From Juglans regia (Eukaryota > Streptophyta > Magnoliopsida > Fagales > Juglandaceae): a DNA stretch of 64,000 nt. The stretch covers positions 15,295,234 through 15,359,233 of the forward strand of contig NC_049903.1 in NCBI RefSeq assembly GCF_001411555.2, written 5' to 3'. Made by a program: the position numbers and the translations under genes. Position 1 is the stretch's first letter, and every line of letters starts with the position of its first letter. The notes under the pieces were generated by a model that did no database searches, was not told the DNA's origin, and saw nothing but the letters and a program-made list of their open reading frames with translations. Positions 10,241 to 22,175 of this stretch are shown here, one piece after another.

Positions 10241-11623
10241 CTAGTTCTTCCATGTGAATTCCATAGTTAATTTTCTCCAATCGCACACCACAGAACCAAG
10301 AGTTTCAAGCCATTGAATACCCAAGACCACGTCTAAACCTGTGAGTGGTAAGGAATATAGTGTTAATGAAAATTTGGTGTCATGTAAGTTGATTGGTACC
10401 TCCTCAAACCTCCCTTGGCATTTAAGCTTTTCTCCATTGGCGACTCGGACCGTGAAGCTTTCCGTAGGTATCACTGGAAGACGCAGCAGATTGGCCATAT
10501 GCTCACTAATGAAGTTGTGAGTTGATCCGCTATCGATTAATACGATAACCTCGTGGTTGCGAATTTTGGCAGCGATTCGCATGGTTTTGGGAGCTGTCCA
10601 TCCCGTTAATGCATGCAGTGTAATTTCTGGTTCTGGCGCACCTTTGTGGTTTTCTTTAATTGTTTGTTCGTCGGTGACATCGTCGCACACCAAGTTGTCG
10701 TCATCCTCACAACTTTCCAGCAGGAGTATCCGTGGGCCTTGACATTTATGACCTGTAGTAAAACGTTCATTACAATTGAAACATAAACCTTGGAGACGTC
10801 GTCGCTGCATTTCCTCCCAACTCAGTCGTCGCACTGGAGCGATAGGTGCTGCCTGATTCGCTGGTGGAAGAGCTGGGGGAGCTCGTAATGGTGGTGCAAG
10901 TCGTAAGAACCTCCTTTGTCTCATTAGTTGATCATCTCTCATCCTTGCGAAACGGATAGCATCTTTCAAAGTCTGTGGTTTAAACATACGGATTCCATCT
11001 GAAACTTCTGTCTTCAAACCACCCATGAAGGTGCCCACCAGAGCCTTCTGTGTCCAACCTTTGACCCGGTTGCCTAATTGCTCGAATTCCCGTTGGTAAT
11101 CACGCAGGGAACCCGTCTGCCGAATTCGGGACAAAGCCTCGTCAAAGTCCTCGCAGTCCGATGGCCCAAAGCGCGCCCATAGTTCCTCTTCAAAATCAAT
11201 CCATGAAAGAATTCGACCTTCCTCTTGAAACGTCCTGCGAATCCATTGCCACCACTGGTTGGCTTCTCCTTCCAAATGGTAAGATGCTAATGTAACCTTT
11301 TGGTTGTCGGGAGTGTTTTGGAACTCGAAGAACTGGTTCACACGGTTGACCCACTCCTTTGGATCATCTCCTGAAAATCGAGGAAATTCTAATTTTGCCG
11401 TTTTGGAGGATACCACAAGTTGTCCCCCATTGTGACCTTCACGGTTTGGATTACCCTGGTTTGGAGGTTCTTGGTTGGCAAGGAGCACATCAGAGAGACG
11501 GTTAAGAGTCTCTTCAACGTGTCGCAATCGATCCGCCATGCCCAGCTCCATCCGGTGTAGCCCCTCTTGAACTTCACCAAGTCCAGCCTCCAGATGTTCA
11601 ATTCTCTCTTTATTGGTTCCCAT
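10241..11623 (-). CDS. Chromovirus A gag-protease
   Basis: This is an intact open frame of about 460 residues from the ATG at 11,621-11,623. The longer frame reaching 11,740 only adds LTR sequence, so the MGTNKERIEHLE start is chosen. Gag packages RNA and the protease matures the polyprotein. An N-terminal coiled-coil-like stretch (LEAGLGEVQEGLHRMEL) precedes the retrotransposon gag domain (LEFPRFSGDDPKEWVNRVNQ, then WWQWIRR and LWARFG). A zinc knuckle CFNCNERFTTGHKC follows. The protease active site is LIDSGSTHNFIS. The frame ends in TAG between protease and RT. Normal gag-pol expression would therefore need readthrough, or this is simply a mutation. Confidence 0.9.
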   Translation of the reverse strand: MGTNKERIEHLEAGLGEVQEGLHRMELGMADRLRHVEETLNRLSDVLLANQEPPNQGNPNREGHNGGQLVVSSKTAKLEFPRFSGDDPKEWVNRVNQFFEFQNTPDNQKVTLASYHLEGEANQWWQWIRRTFQEEGRILSWIDFEEELWARFGPSDCEDFDEALSRIRQTGSLRDYQREFEQLGNRVKGWTQKALVGTFMGGLKTEVSDGIRMFKPQTLKDAIRFARMRDDQLMRQRRFLRLAPPLRAPPALPPANQAAPIAPVRRLSWEEMQRRRLQGLCFNCNERFTTGHKCQGPRILLLESCEDDDNLVCDDVTDEQTIKENHKGAPEPEITLHALTGWTAPKTMRIAAKIRNHEVIVLIDSGSTHNFISEHMANLLRLPVIPTESFTVRVANGEKLKCQGRFEEVPINLHDTKFSLTLYSLPLTGLDVVLGIQWLETLGSVVCDWRKLTMEFTWKN

Positions 11624-11634
11624 AGTAAAATGAA

Positions 11635-11652
11635 CCTGGCTCTGAGGCCAAT
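11635..11652 (-). other. Primer-binding site of chromovirus A
   Basis: Next to the 5' LTR the minus strand reads ATTGGCCTCAGAGCCAGG. It agrees with the complement of initiator tRNA-Met (TGGTATCAGAGCCAGG) except at two positions. Confidence 0.75.
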
Positions 11653-12199
11653 TGATAGGTCCCAAATGAATAGAACAGAAAATATTAAAGGAAAGCCGTA
11701 TTCTCTTCGGGTGAGAATGTACCACAATTTGACTCAACAATGATTAGATGCTTTATTCATAATTCTCCTCTGCTTAAATAGCAGAATTGCACCGAAATAA
11801 CAGGAAACAAATAACAGACTTGCGGACTGACTTGCGGAACAATAATGAAAAGACGCGGACTGACTTGCGGACTAATTACCGAGACTGCAGCTCACAAAAC
11901 AGAGCCTAAAACAGAATAAATACAGAGCGTAAAAATAGAAAGCTTAAGCATAGAGTGACACTAAACGGAAACCCTCCGCTTCGTGCGTTTGTGCGGACGC
12001 CATGCGCGCTTCATGCGTATAAACTCGCTGATCAGTTATGCATGCGCGCCTCACGCGTATATGCTCACGGACCCAGTCTTGCCCATTGACCCAGTCTTGC
12101 CCATTGACCCAGTCACGCCGCATGCTATCTTCCGTAACAGATTATCCCAAATATTTGGGATTTGGTTTACGAAGTCTTGCGGAACGACGTGGCCTATCA
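11653..12199 (-). repeat. 5' LTR of chromovirus A
   Basis: This 547-bp LTR in TGATAGG...CCTATCA form is followed by TSD gaggg. The same LTR, base for base as far as I compared, occurs at 22,176-22,722. Confidence 0.93.
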
Positions 12200-12204
12200 G
12201 AGGG

Positions 12205-13440
12205 ACAAAGAATAAAAACATAAAATAAGAGTACTGTTCATATTGTTCATTAGGCGATAGATTCTTTTAAGTATAAGGAGATATATATGCATACATATAT
12301 ACATAATATGTATAGGCACACAAACGCGCGTATATATCCGTGTAGATATAATATCAATAATATTTACTATAAGAAAATTGTTTATTTATGGTCAGCTATT
12401 TCCTATGAAATTAATTATTTTCTGCTAAAATGGGTTTGTTTTCATAGCAAATAGTTATTTTCATTGTAAATAATCTGTTACAAATACTTGTTTTGATTCT
12501 ACTTAAGGACTTTATTAATTCTAAAGTAGTTCTTGTACTGCCTTTTCGTTAAGACCTCATTTGTTTTCACAGATGAGATGTGTTAAGATTAAAGTTAAAA
12601 ATTGAATAAAATATTGTTAGAATATATTTTTTAATATTATTATTTTTTTTAGATTTGTAAAAATTAAATTGTATATTTTGTTATGTAGAAATTTGAGAAA
12701 ATTATAATGATTAGATGAGATTAGTTGATAGAAGTTGTGAAAACGAACAAAACCGAAGCAGAAGCTGCTTAATTAATATATTTTAATTGACAATGCTTTT
12801 AGAATTCTAGATGGTAAAATACCCTCAAGTATAGATATATAGAGCTCGGATTTTTATCTAAAATTATTTTTGTATATATCAAATAAGCCACCTAATCATT
12901 TATTTTAATCGCAATTAATTTATCCATAGAAATATATTGGACAATGATCGTGGACTTTTTCCACCTTCTGCAGCCCATATCTCAAATTTTTGTTGAAATG
13001 GAAAGCATTTAATAGCAACGCGCTTCCTGTGACCGGCAATTGTCTGAGACTTTCTTTCTGAATTTTATATATAATCATTAATTGACCGGCAATTGGCTAA
13101 GAGCTTACACGCCATTGAAGAGATGTAATTGAGTATCATTAATTCATAACCACCAAACCAACAGAACAAAATATATAATTGACGTAAATGAAAACTATAT
13201 TAATTATTAATGGAACATAAACATGTCACAAAATACAATATATATATATATATGTATGCATCAATAGACATGAATATATGCCTCAATTTGTGGAAACCAT
13301 TTTATTTTTCAATGCACATAAAATATCGATATATATGGCCTTTATGATATGTGCTTATTACATGGAATAATAGGTAAAACGAGAAAGAGAGAGGATTTAT
13401 TGTTGAGTACAATATCTTCTGTGATTAAAATCACCTCTCA
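12205..13440. other. 3' flank of the BBE-like pseudogene, first copy
   Basis: This is AT-rich non-coding sequence with a MITE at 12,553-12,754 and a short (TA)n at about 13,238-13,253. It repeats, apparently without a difference, at 22,728-23,963. No gene is seen. Confidence 0.7.
12553..12754 (+). repeat. MITE, first copy
   Basis: Imperfect terminal inverted repeats, CCTCATTTGTTTTCACA on the left and TGTGAAAACGAACAAAACC on the right, enclose the AT-rich GATGAGATG...TTGTTAGAATAT body. No transposase is encoded. Confidence 0.65.
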
Positions 13441-13837
<397 letters not shown>

Positions 13838-16446
13838 TACCTTCAGAAAGCATGAACATTCTAGAGCATTGGAGAATAGCTCAGCCAAATCACATTGTAA
13901 CAAAGAGAATAAATAAACTTGCTAGGTGTCACAATATTAGTGGTCATTCAATTCAATTCTGTTATGTACATATTCTATAAATTGTCACTACTGTACAAAG
14001 CATTGTGGTGAAAATATCTGGGAATACAAAAGTTGTTCTAAGGAACTTTTCCAGAAGCACTTGGCTTGCATTTCCTTCTCTGTTTTATCATGGTATCACG
14101 AGCTTAACGGACCCACGTCCTTCATACATTTCTGTTTGTTTATTTTCTCTTTTCTCTTCGTCATACAGATTTACAGTCATAGCTCCATCAAAATCAACCA
14201 ATGCTTCTAACTCTCCCTCCCTTTTTAACTCTGCTAGTCATTTTGTAAAAATTCAACTCACCATTGAAAAGTTTCTCCCTTGGAAGGCGCAAATAGTGCT
14301 GTATTTGAAGGGGCATCAAGTCTTCAGACATGTTGATGGTTCTCTTCTCATGCCGCCTGCTACCATTGATGATCTTCCTAATCCTCCCCATCTTCAATGG
14401 CTTCATCAAGATTAGTTGGTCATTTCAGCCATTAACTCTTCCTTATCTGATTCGGTCTTAGCTCAAGTTATAGATTGTTCTACTGCATCTGAGATATGGA
14501 AAACACTCACCGACCTTTTTGCAGCAAAATTGTCCGCTCATCTTACTCAAACAAAATTTCAACTCTCTACTATAAAAAAGGGATCTGACTCAATCACTGA
14601 GTATTACAACAAAGTAAAAGCTCTTGCGGCTACTCTGAATGCTACGCGCCATCCCTTATTCGATTGTGAAATCTCCATCGTTATTTTAGCTGGTCTAGGC
14701 ACAGATTATGAGTCTTTGCTCACCTCTCTCACAACACGACCTGACTCACTCTCTTCAAATCAGATCACAGCTATCTCTTAAACTATGAGTTTCACCTTTC
14801 TCATCAAACCAACACTCTCTTATTTGGCACCTCCATCACAGCCAATACCACTATCAAAACACCACCATCGGGTCACTTCATTTTCTCTTGTGGTCGTAAC
14901 AACTTTTCTCACGGTCGTGGCCGTGACTGTCATAATGGTCGTGGAATTATTCCTGGACCCCAACCTCCCTTCTCTCATTTTTACAACAGATCTGTCTGTC
15001 AAGTGTGTCAAAAAGATATTGCGGTTTCTTGTTACTATCGTTTTGATCAATGTTACCAATCTCCTCCACCTAAATAACTCACGGCTAATTATACAGCCAT
15101 TACTCCAGCTCCCTCTCACATGAATACTTGGTTTCCAGATTCGGCTGCTTCTCATCATTTTACAAATGAATTATAGAACCTTAATTTGGACTCGTCTACT
15201 TATTAGGGCCCTGAAACAGTGAGCATCGTGATGGTTCCAGTCTTCCTATTCACAACACAGGCTCGTCTCAATTTTCTTCAAACAGTGGCAAATTTCTCTT
15301 ACATAATCTTTTACATGTTCCTTCCATTTCTCGTAATCTACTTTCTGTCTGTCAATTCTATTAAGATAATAATGTCTATTTTGCATTTCACTCTTCTCTT
15401 TTCTATGTGTAGGATTCATGCACCCAGACAATGCTTCTTTAGGGCCATGTTGAGAACGGTTTGTATGTGCTTCGGACGGATGCAGAGCCTACATCACCTC
15501 AGTCTTCCATTTCTCCTTAAGCATAAGTTGGTCTTCGTACAACCGCTCAGCTCTGGCACTCCAGATTGGGCCATCCCTATCCTTGCACAACATCTCTCAT
15601 CCTACATCAATATTCTCTACCTCTCAGCACGTCAACTTCTCTTCAACATTGTTCTGCATGCACTTCGGCCAAAGCACACGCACTACCTCATCATTCCTCA
15701 CCAAGCCGATCCAACTATCCTTTTTAGTTATTGTTTTTTTATGTATGGGGTCCTGTGTCTACCTTGTCCACAAAAGGATCTCGTTATTTTCTTTCTATTG
15801 TAGATGATTACTCAAAGTTTATTTGGTATTTTCCAATGCAATTAAAGTCCAATGTCTCCTCTCTTGTTATTGCATTTTTTTAATTTGTGCGAAATCAATT
15901 TCCCTACAATATTGTCTCGGTCCAAACAGATGGAGGGGGTGAATTTCGCCCCCTTCGATCCATTTTTCGTAATTTTGGAATTTCTCATCGCATTACATGT
16001 CCATACTCTCATCAACAAAATGGGAGTGTGGAACGTCGTCACTATCACATTGTGGAGATGGTTCTTGCCTTACTCTCTCATGCATCAGTTCCTCACACTT
16101 ATTGGGCTGAGGCTTTTCTCACTGCCACTTACTTAATAAACCGCATGCCCACTCCACTACTTCAAAATCAATCTCCAATCCAAATTTTAATGGGTCATGT
16201 CCCAGGTTACTCCTTTTTAAAATTTTTTGGATGTGCTTGTTGACCTAATTTACGGCCTTTTAACACTCATAAAATGAACTACAGGTCTAAAGAATGTGTG
16301 TTCATGGGTTACGGTCCAACTCACAAAGGTTATCTCTGTCTCCACATAGATTCGGGCTGCACTTTTATTTCCTAGGATGTCATTTTTAATGAGACTATCT
16401 TTCCCTTCTCTCAATAGCCTAAACTCGATTCTATGCCCACACCAAA
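13838..16446 (+). mobile_element. Ty1/copia element, first copy, cut by the assembly gap
   Basis: This is the same element as 24,361-26,969 with no difference that I found. It has an LTR at 13,838-14,090, a primer-binding site from 14,091, gag remnants at 14,170-14,781 with a TAG after LHQD, protease-like DSAASHHFT near 15,140, and integrase VQTDGGGEF...HQQNGSVERRH at 15,900-16,050. It stops at the first N. Many stops and frameshifts make it non-coding. Confidence 0.88.
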
Positions 16447-16546
16447 NNNNNNNNNNNNNNNNNNNNNNNNNNNNNNNNNNNNNNNNNNNNNNNNNNNNNN
16501 NNNNNNNNNNNNNNNNNNNNNNNNNNNNNNNNNNNNNNNNNNNNNN
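16447..16546. other. Assembly gap of exactly 100 N
   Basis: The round number suggests a scaffolding gap of unknown true length. Open frames that cross it are meaningless. Sequence to its left is a repeat of 22,723-26,969. Confidence 0.99.
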
Positions 16547-17288
16547 TTCATATTTCATCTGAAACTTTTTCATCTCATTTCTGAATCCAAACCGACACTC
16601 ATTCATCATGTGTACGGCCACAAAAATTGTCATTTTGGTTACTTCTTTGTCCATCCCCCGCCAATACTAAATTACGGTTCTACTCTTTCGCTTCAAACAA
16701 ATTACTTTAAATGTTGATTAATAAATTAATTTTATTATAATTAATTTGTTTAATTGGAAATTTAATACTTCTGAATTAATGTATAGTTTCTAGAGTGCCA
16801 TATTTTATGGTCCGAAAGTCAGAGTGGGCAACAGGAATAGACGCCATATATACACGTCATATATATATATATATATATATAGCTTTTGGATATAAACATA
16901 AGATCAGCTTCTTCATTTGATCATGGTGTAGAGATCACGAGTAAAACAAATGAGAGAATCATGGGTGATCTTTAGAGAAGAAGGTAATTAAACGAAGAAT
17001 ACTAACTCCAGTAGTTTTTAACTTACAAGATCATTACAACATCAACAAATCAATTCTAGCCACCGATATTTCTTTTCTAAATGTAACGTTGCTCGAGATA
17101 TTATAATTTCAAGACATTATACAATATGATATTGTTACTAATGTAATATAAATAATTAAATTTATCTATTTTAATTAGTTTAAACTTTCGAGATAAATAG
17201 TAATTTCATATTATATAAGAGCAGGAATTCTGAATTCGAATCATGATCAAGCCACTAACATTTCTATTAAAACAATACCAAATTCACC
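16547..17288. other. AT-rich sequence between gap and chromovirus B
   Basis: I see no gene. A (TA)n run lies at about 16,859-16,881. This flank has no counterpart beside chromovirus A. Confidence 0.7.
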
Positions 17289-17776
17289 TGATAGGTCCCA
17301 AATGTAGAGAATAGAAAATACTAAAGAAAAACTGTATTTTCTTCAGGTGAGAATAATACCACACTTTGAACGTAAAACTTTTTCTGCCTTTTCATTAATC
17401 GCGTTGCTGCTTAAATAGGCAAAAGCCCGTACAAACAAATATGAAGAAAAACTGAATTACTAACAACTTACCTCAAACAAAGCATGTAAACAGAGCATGC
17501 CCGTAAAAACAGAGCATGTCTGTAAAACAGAACAAACTTAACGAAATAAAAAAGACGTAAGACTCGTTAAACTCTTTAATTTCTGAAGCTCCACTTTCAC
17601 GTAAGATTCTCATCTGTGAAGACTCAGTCCCTTCTCTATTCCTTACGTGTAACGTTTGCATGCAATTCTCTATTCCTCACGTGTAATGTTTGCATGCATT
17701 AACTCCTCACGTTCCCACTTATTCCAAATATTTGGGATTTGGTTTATGGCCCCTCTCCGACCATCGTGGTCTATCA
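17289..17776 (-). repeat. Left (3') LTR of chromovirus B, divergent subfamily
   Basis: It keeps the same TGATAGGTCCCAAATG start and a CTATCA end as the A-type LTR. The middle differs, with several repeated units such as CAGAGCATG near 17,490-17,515 and CCTCACGTGTAA near 17,640-17,690. Confidence 0.85.
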
Positions 17777-18507
17777 ATACCGCCCCCGGGAAGGGGATCC
17801 TTGTCCTCAAGGTCCAAATTCGGAAACATTTGCCGTAACTTGTTTATAGGCTCCCATGTGGCTTCCTCTGGGGGAAGGTGTTTCCAGTGCACCAAGCTCT
17901 CTTCGATTAATTGAGTTCCCTGTTTGACCCAGGGGAAGTTTAAAAGAGCTTGTGGCTCTAATAAAACCACTCATTCATCTGTGAAAGGTGGTAACTCAAT
18001 TTGTGGCTGGTCCGTGTTCCTTCCAATGTCTTGATACGGTTTGAGTAATGAGACATGAAACACTGGATGGATGCGAGTCCCTTCCGGCAGTTGTAATTTG
18101 TATGCAACAGGCCCGATTTTCTCTAAAATCTGGTAAGGTCCATAAAAACGGCTAGCTAATTTTTGATGAACTCGCTTGAAGACTGTTTGCTGGCAGTATG
18201 GGTGTAACTTCAACAAAACCCATTCTCCGATATTGAACGAAATGTCTCTTCTTTTTTTATCCGCCATTTGTTTCATTCTGTTTACTGAGCGTTCTAAGTT
18301 TGCTTTCAATTGCTGTAGCAGTTCATCTCGCGTCATAAGTTGCTGGTCCACTTCCTATACCGGTGAGAGTCCTTCTTGGTACGTTGGAATGGTTGGTGGC
18401 AATCTACCATACAGTGCCTGAAACGGGATCATCCCAGTGGAAATATGATATGTTGTATTATACCAGTATTCTGCCCAAGGTAAATAGCTGCTCCACTTTC
18501 GTGGCCA
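17777..18507 (-). pseudogene. Chromovirus B integrase C-terminus and chromodomain
   Basis: This is the right-hand end of pol in element orientation. It includes KRRDISFNIGEWVLLKLHPY, FYGPYQILEKIGPVAYKLQL, IHPVFHVSLLKPY and then the chromodomain-like WKHLPPEEATWEPINKLRQM. Stops at about 18,352 (in the SPVEEVD equivalent) and at about 17,971 (after LPPFTDE) break it. A further TAG at about 18,505 follows RSFVH, where copy A has a glutamine codon. Sequence here differs from copy A far more than the upstream pol does. Confidence 0.88.
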
Positions 18508-20211
18508 CTAATGAACAAAACTTCGAAGGTATTGTTCGTCGCAGCGGTTGATGACTTCCGTTTGCCCATCCGTCTGGGGGTGGTATGCGGAACTGATTTG
18601 TAACTTGGTGCCTGATAGTTTAAAAAACTCTTTCCAGAAGTTACTGAGGAAGATTGGGTCCCGATCACTAACAATTGATTTGGGCATGCAGTGAAGCTTG
18701 ATGATGCCCTCCACAAATTTTTCTGCTACAATTTTCGCAGTGAAAGGATGACTCAAAGTGATGAAATGAGCGGACTTACTTAGCCTGTCGACAACCACCA
18801 TGATAGAGTCTTTTCCTTGCGACGTTGGAAGGCCTTCAATAAAGTCCAACGTGATATCGTCCCACACTTGGCATGGAATGGGCAGCGGTTGAAGGAGACC
18901 AGCTGGGGCTAATGTCTCGGATTTTATTTTCTGGCATACCTCGCACCCTTTTATGTAGTCTTGCACTGACTTATGCATCCCCGGCCAATAAAATTGTTGT
19001 TTCAGCTTCTTGAATGTTCGGAGAACGCCTGAATGACCCCCTGTTTTCGTGTCGTGCATTTCATGTAATAGGGTTGCCCGTAAGTCCGCATTATTTGGTA
19101 TAATGACCCTCCCCTTGTATAGTAATAGACCCTGACGCCACGTATAGGATCCCTTTGGCTGTTCTGTTGCCTCGCGACTCTTGGACTGAATGTATTGGTC
19201 TGTTGCTGTAGCTTTTTTAATCTCTTCCCATAAATTAACCTGCGGAAAAAAAATGTTAAGAAGAGTGGGACTACCCTGCTTTCGGGAGAGGGCATCTGCT
19301 GCGGAATTCTCCCGTCCTGGTTTGTATTTAATTTCATAATCGTAGCCCAAGAGCTTAGCAACCCATTTTTGTTGCTCCGGTGTTGTTATTCGTTGTTCCA
19401 GCAGATATTTGAGGCTGCGTTGGTCGGTCTGAATATAGAATTTATGGCCTAGAAGATAAGGCCGCCAGGTGCGTATGGCTTCGATGATAGCCAACATCTC
19501 CTTTGTGTACGTCGACCAGGATTGTTTTGTCATTCCGAGGGCTCGACTCATGTAAGCAATTGGTTTGCCTTGTTGAGACAGTACCGCTCCAATCCCTTCT
19601 CCTGATGCATCTGTTTCAATGGTGAAAACATCATTGAAGTTAGGCATAGCTAGAATCGGTGTGGTCGTCATGGCCTGTTTGAGATTCTGGAAAGCGTTTT
19701 CAGCTTCTGCATGCCATCCGAACTGGCCTTTTTTGAGAAGATTACTGAGAGGCCGTGCTATTATGCCATAGTCCTTGACAAACTTCCGGTAATAACTTGT
19801 CAAGCCTAGAAACCCACGTAATTCCGAAATGTTAGTAGGTTGAGGCCAATCTACCATAGCAGAAATTTTATGTTTGTCTACTTTCACTCCTTGGTTAGTG
19901 ATGATATGACCCAAGTACTCCAACTCCTGCTGCCCGAATGCACACTTGCTTTTTTTGACAAAAAATTTGTGCTGCCTCAGTATTTCGAAGGCTTGTCTTA
20001 CATGCACTAAATGTTGATCCCAGTCTGGACTATATATCAGAATATCATCAAAAAAAACTAATATGAATTTTCGGAGTTGCTTTCGGAAGATGGTATTCAT
20101 GATAGCTTGAAACGTGGAAGGCGCATTACATAAGCCAAAGGGCATAACCAAGTATTCGTAATGTCCATTATGCGTTCGGAAAGCAGTTTTATGGATATCA
20201 CCTGGTTTAAC
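18508..20211 (-). pseudogene. Chromovirus B RT, RNase H and integrase core
   Basis: From MVMPFGLCN at 20,151 the frame is open for 547 residues, longer than in copy A. It keeps the RT catalytic box FFDDILIY, RNase H (TDASGEGIGAVLS), the integrase HHCC finger and the catalytic D, D and E (WDDITLDF, SIVSDRDPIF, YHPQTDGQTEVINR). It is a pseudogene because of the shared TGA after GYHQV on its N-terminal side (20,209-20,211) and the TAG at its C-terminal end. The integrity of this block shows it decayed less than copy A. Confidence 0.9.
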
Positions 20212-20763
20212 TCAGACTTGATGGTATCCTGCCCGCAGATCGAGCTTGGTAAAATAAGAAGCCCCGTAGAGTTCATCCAACATATCGTCCACTGTTGGAA
20301 TCGAAAATCGGTCTTTAATGGTTGCGGTGTTGAGCGCGCGATAATCAGTGCAGAATCGCCAGTTTCCGTCTTTCTTCTTCACCAGTAATACGGGTGAGGA
20401 GAAGGGGCTAGTGCTGGTTCGCACAAGCCCGACTTGCAGCATGTCTTGGACTTGTTTTTCAATCTCGTTTTTTTGATAATGTGCATATCTGTAAGGCCGC
20501 ACATTAATTGGTTCGATCCCTTCCTTGAGGGTGATGCTGTGCTCAACCTCTCTTGTGGGTGGTAAGCTCGAAGGTTCAATGAACAAGTCTGAGAACTCCT
20601 GCAATAACTCACGGAAACTTGGATGAATGTTCTGTTGCAGTTCCGTATGGGCAACCTGGAGGCACACTGCGAATAGAGCATGGCTAGGACGAATTCCCTT
20701 GGTTAGCTCTTCAATTGATGCTGCTTGAATATTTTGCCCGTCGATGCCCACCAACTTCTTGGT
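20212..20763 (-). pseudogene. Chromovirus B RT N-terminal half
   Basis: It matches 9,689-10,240, including both flanking stop codons, and carries [36 protein letters not shown] and [13 protein letters not shown]. Only a few substitutions separate the two copies here, for example CLQVAHTE in B against CLHVAHTE in A. Confidence 0.9.
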
Positions 20764-22146
20764 CTAGTTCTTCCATGTGAATTCCATAGTTAATTTTCTC
20801 CAATCGCACACCACAGAACCAAGAGTTTCAAGCCATTGAATACCCAAGACCACGTCTAAACCTGTGAGTGGTAAGGAATATAGTGTTAATGAAAATTTGG
20901 TGTCATGTAAGTTGATTGGTACCTCCTCAAACCTCCCTTGGCATTTAAGCTTTTCTCCATTGGCGACTCGGACCGTGAAGCTTTCCGTAGGTATCACTGG
21001 AAGACGCAGCAGATTGGCCATATGCTCACTAATGAAGTTGTGAGTTGATCCGCTATCGATTAATACGATAACCTCGTGGTTGCGAATTTTGGCAGCGATT
21101 CGCATGGTTTTGGGAGCTGTCCATCCCGTTAATGCATGCAGTGTAATTTCTGGTTCTGGCGCACCTTTGTGGTTTTCTTTAATTGTTTGTTCGTCGGTGA
21201 CATCGTCGCACACCAAGTTGTCGTCATCCTCACAACTTTCCAGCAGGAGTATCCGTGGGCCTTGACATTTATGACCTGTAGTAAAACGTTCATTACAATT
21301 GAAACATAAACCTTGGAGACGTCGTCGCTGCATTTCCTCCCAACTCAGTCGTCGCACTGGAGCGACAGGTGCTGCACGATTCGCTGGTGGAAGAGATGGG
21401 GGAGCTCGTAATGGTGGTGCAGGTCGTAAGAACCTCCTTTGTCTCATTAGTTGATCATCTCTCATCCTTGCGAAACGGATAGCATCTTTCAAAGTCTGTG
21501 GTTTAAACATACGGATTCCATCTGAAACTTCTGTCTTCAAACCACCCATGAAGGTGCCCACCAGAGCCTTCTGTGTCCAACCTTTGACCCGGTTGCCTAA
21601 TTGCTCGAATTCCCATTGGTAATCACGCAGGGAACCCGTCTGCCGAATTCGGGACAAAGCCTCGTCAAAGTCCTCGCAGTCCGATGGCCCAAAGCGCGCC
21701 CATAGTTCCTCTTCAAAATCAATCCATGAAAGAATTCGACCTTCCTCTTGAAACGTCCTGCGAATCCATTGCCACCACTGGTTGGCTTCTCCTTCCAAAT
21801 GGTAAGATGCTAATGTAACCTTTTGGTTGTCGGGAGTGTTTTGGAACTCGAAGAACTGGTTCACACGGTTGACCCACTCCTTTGGATCATCTCCTGAAAA
21901 TCGAGGAAATTCTAATTTTGCCGTTTTGGAGGATACCACAAGTTGTCCCCCATTGTGACCTTCACGGTTTGGATTACCCTGGTTTGGAGGTTCTTGGTTG
22001 GCAAGGAGCACATCAGAGAGACGGTTAAGAGTCTCTTCAACGTGTCGCAATCGATCCGCCATGCCCAGCTCCATCCGGTGTAGCCCCTCTTGAACTTCAC
22101 CAAGTCCAGCCTCCAGATGTTCAATTCTCTCTTTATTGGTTCCCAT
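20764..22146 (-). CDS. Chromovirus B gag-protease
   Basis: This intact frame has the same length and start as in copy A (ATG at 22,144-22,146). It contains the same gag domain, zinc knuckle CFNCNERFTTGHKC and protease LIDSGSTHNFIS. Differences from A are confined to a few residues, such as PSLPPANRAAPVAP against PALPPANQAAPIAP and DYQWEFEQ against DYQREFEQ. Beyond 21,620 no difference from copy A was found. Confidence 0.9.
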   Translation of the reverse strand: MGTNKERIEHLEAGLGEVQEGLHRMELGMADRLRHVEETLNRLSDVLLANQEPPNQGNPNREGHNGGQLVVSSKTAKLEFPRFSGDDPKEWVNRVNQFFEFQNTPDNQKVTLASYHLEGEANQWWQWIRRTFQEEGRILSWIDFEEELWARFGPSDCEDFDEALSRIRQTGSLRDYQWEFEQLGNRVKGWTQKALVGTFMGGLKTEVSDGIRMFKPQTLKDAIRFARMRDDQLMRQRRFLRPAPPLRAPPSLPPANRAAPVAPVRRLSWEEMQRRRLQGLCFNCNERFTTGHKCQGPRILLLESCEDDDNLVCDDVTDEQTIKENHKGAPEPEITLHALTGWTAPKTMRIAAKIRNHEVIVLIDSGSTHNFISEHMANLLRLPVIPTESFTVRVANGEKLKCQGRFEEVPINLHDTKFSLTLYSLPLTGLDVVLGIQWLETLGSVVCDWRKLTMEFTWKN

Positions 22147-22175
22147 AGTAAAATGAACCTGGCTCTGAGGCCAAT

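Larger units (their letters stand above)
6691..12199 (-). mobile_element. Ty3/gypsy chromovirus, complete copy A
   Basis: Two LTRs of 551 and 547 bp (6,691-7,241 and 11,653-12,199) enclose a minus-strand gag-protease-RT-RNase H-integrase-chromodomain order, which is Ty3/gypsy. The pentamer gaggg flanks both ends (6,686-6,690 and 12,200-12,204), so the insertion is intact in structure. A primer-binding site and a polypurine tract sit in the expected places. The chromodomain-like C-terminus and the gag finger CFNCNERFTTGHKC fit the Reina/Galadriel side of the chromoviruses. At least four nonsense codons and one altered catalytic residue make this copy defective. Confidence 0.93.

Noticed and set aside
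16250..16717. Frames crossing the N gap
   Set aside because: The unknown bases are of unknown length, so phase across the gap has no meaning.
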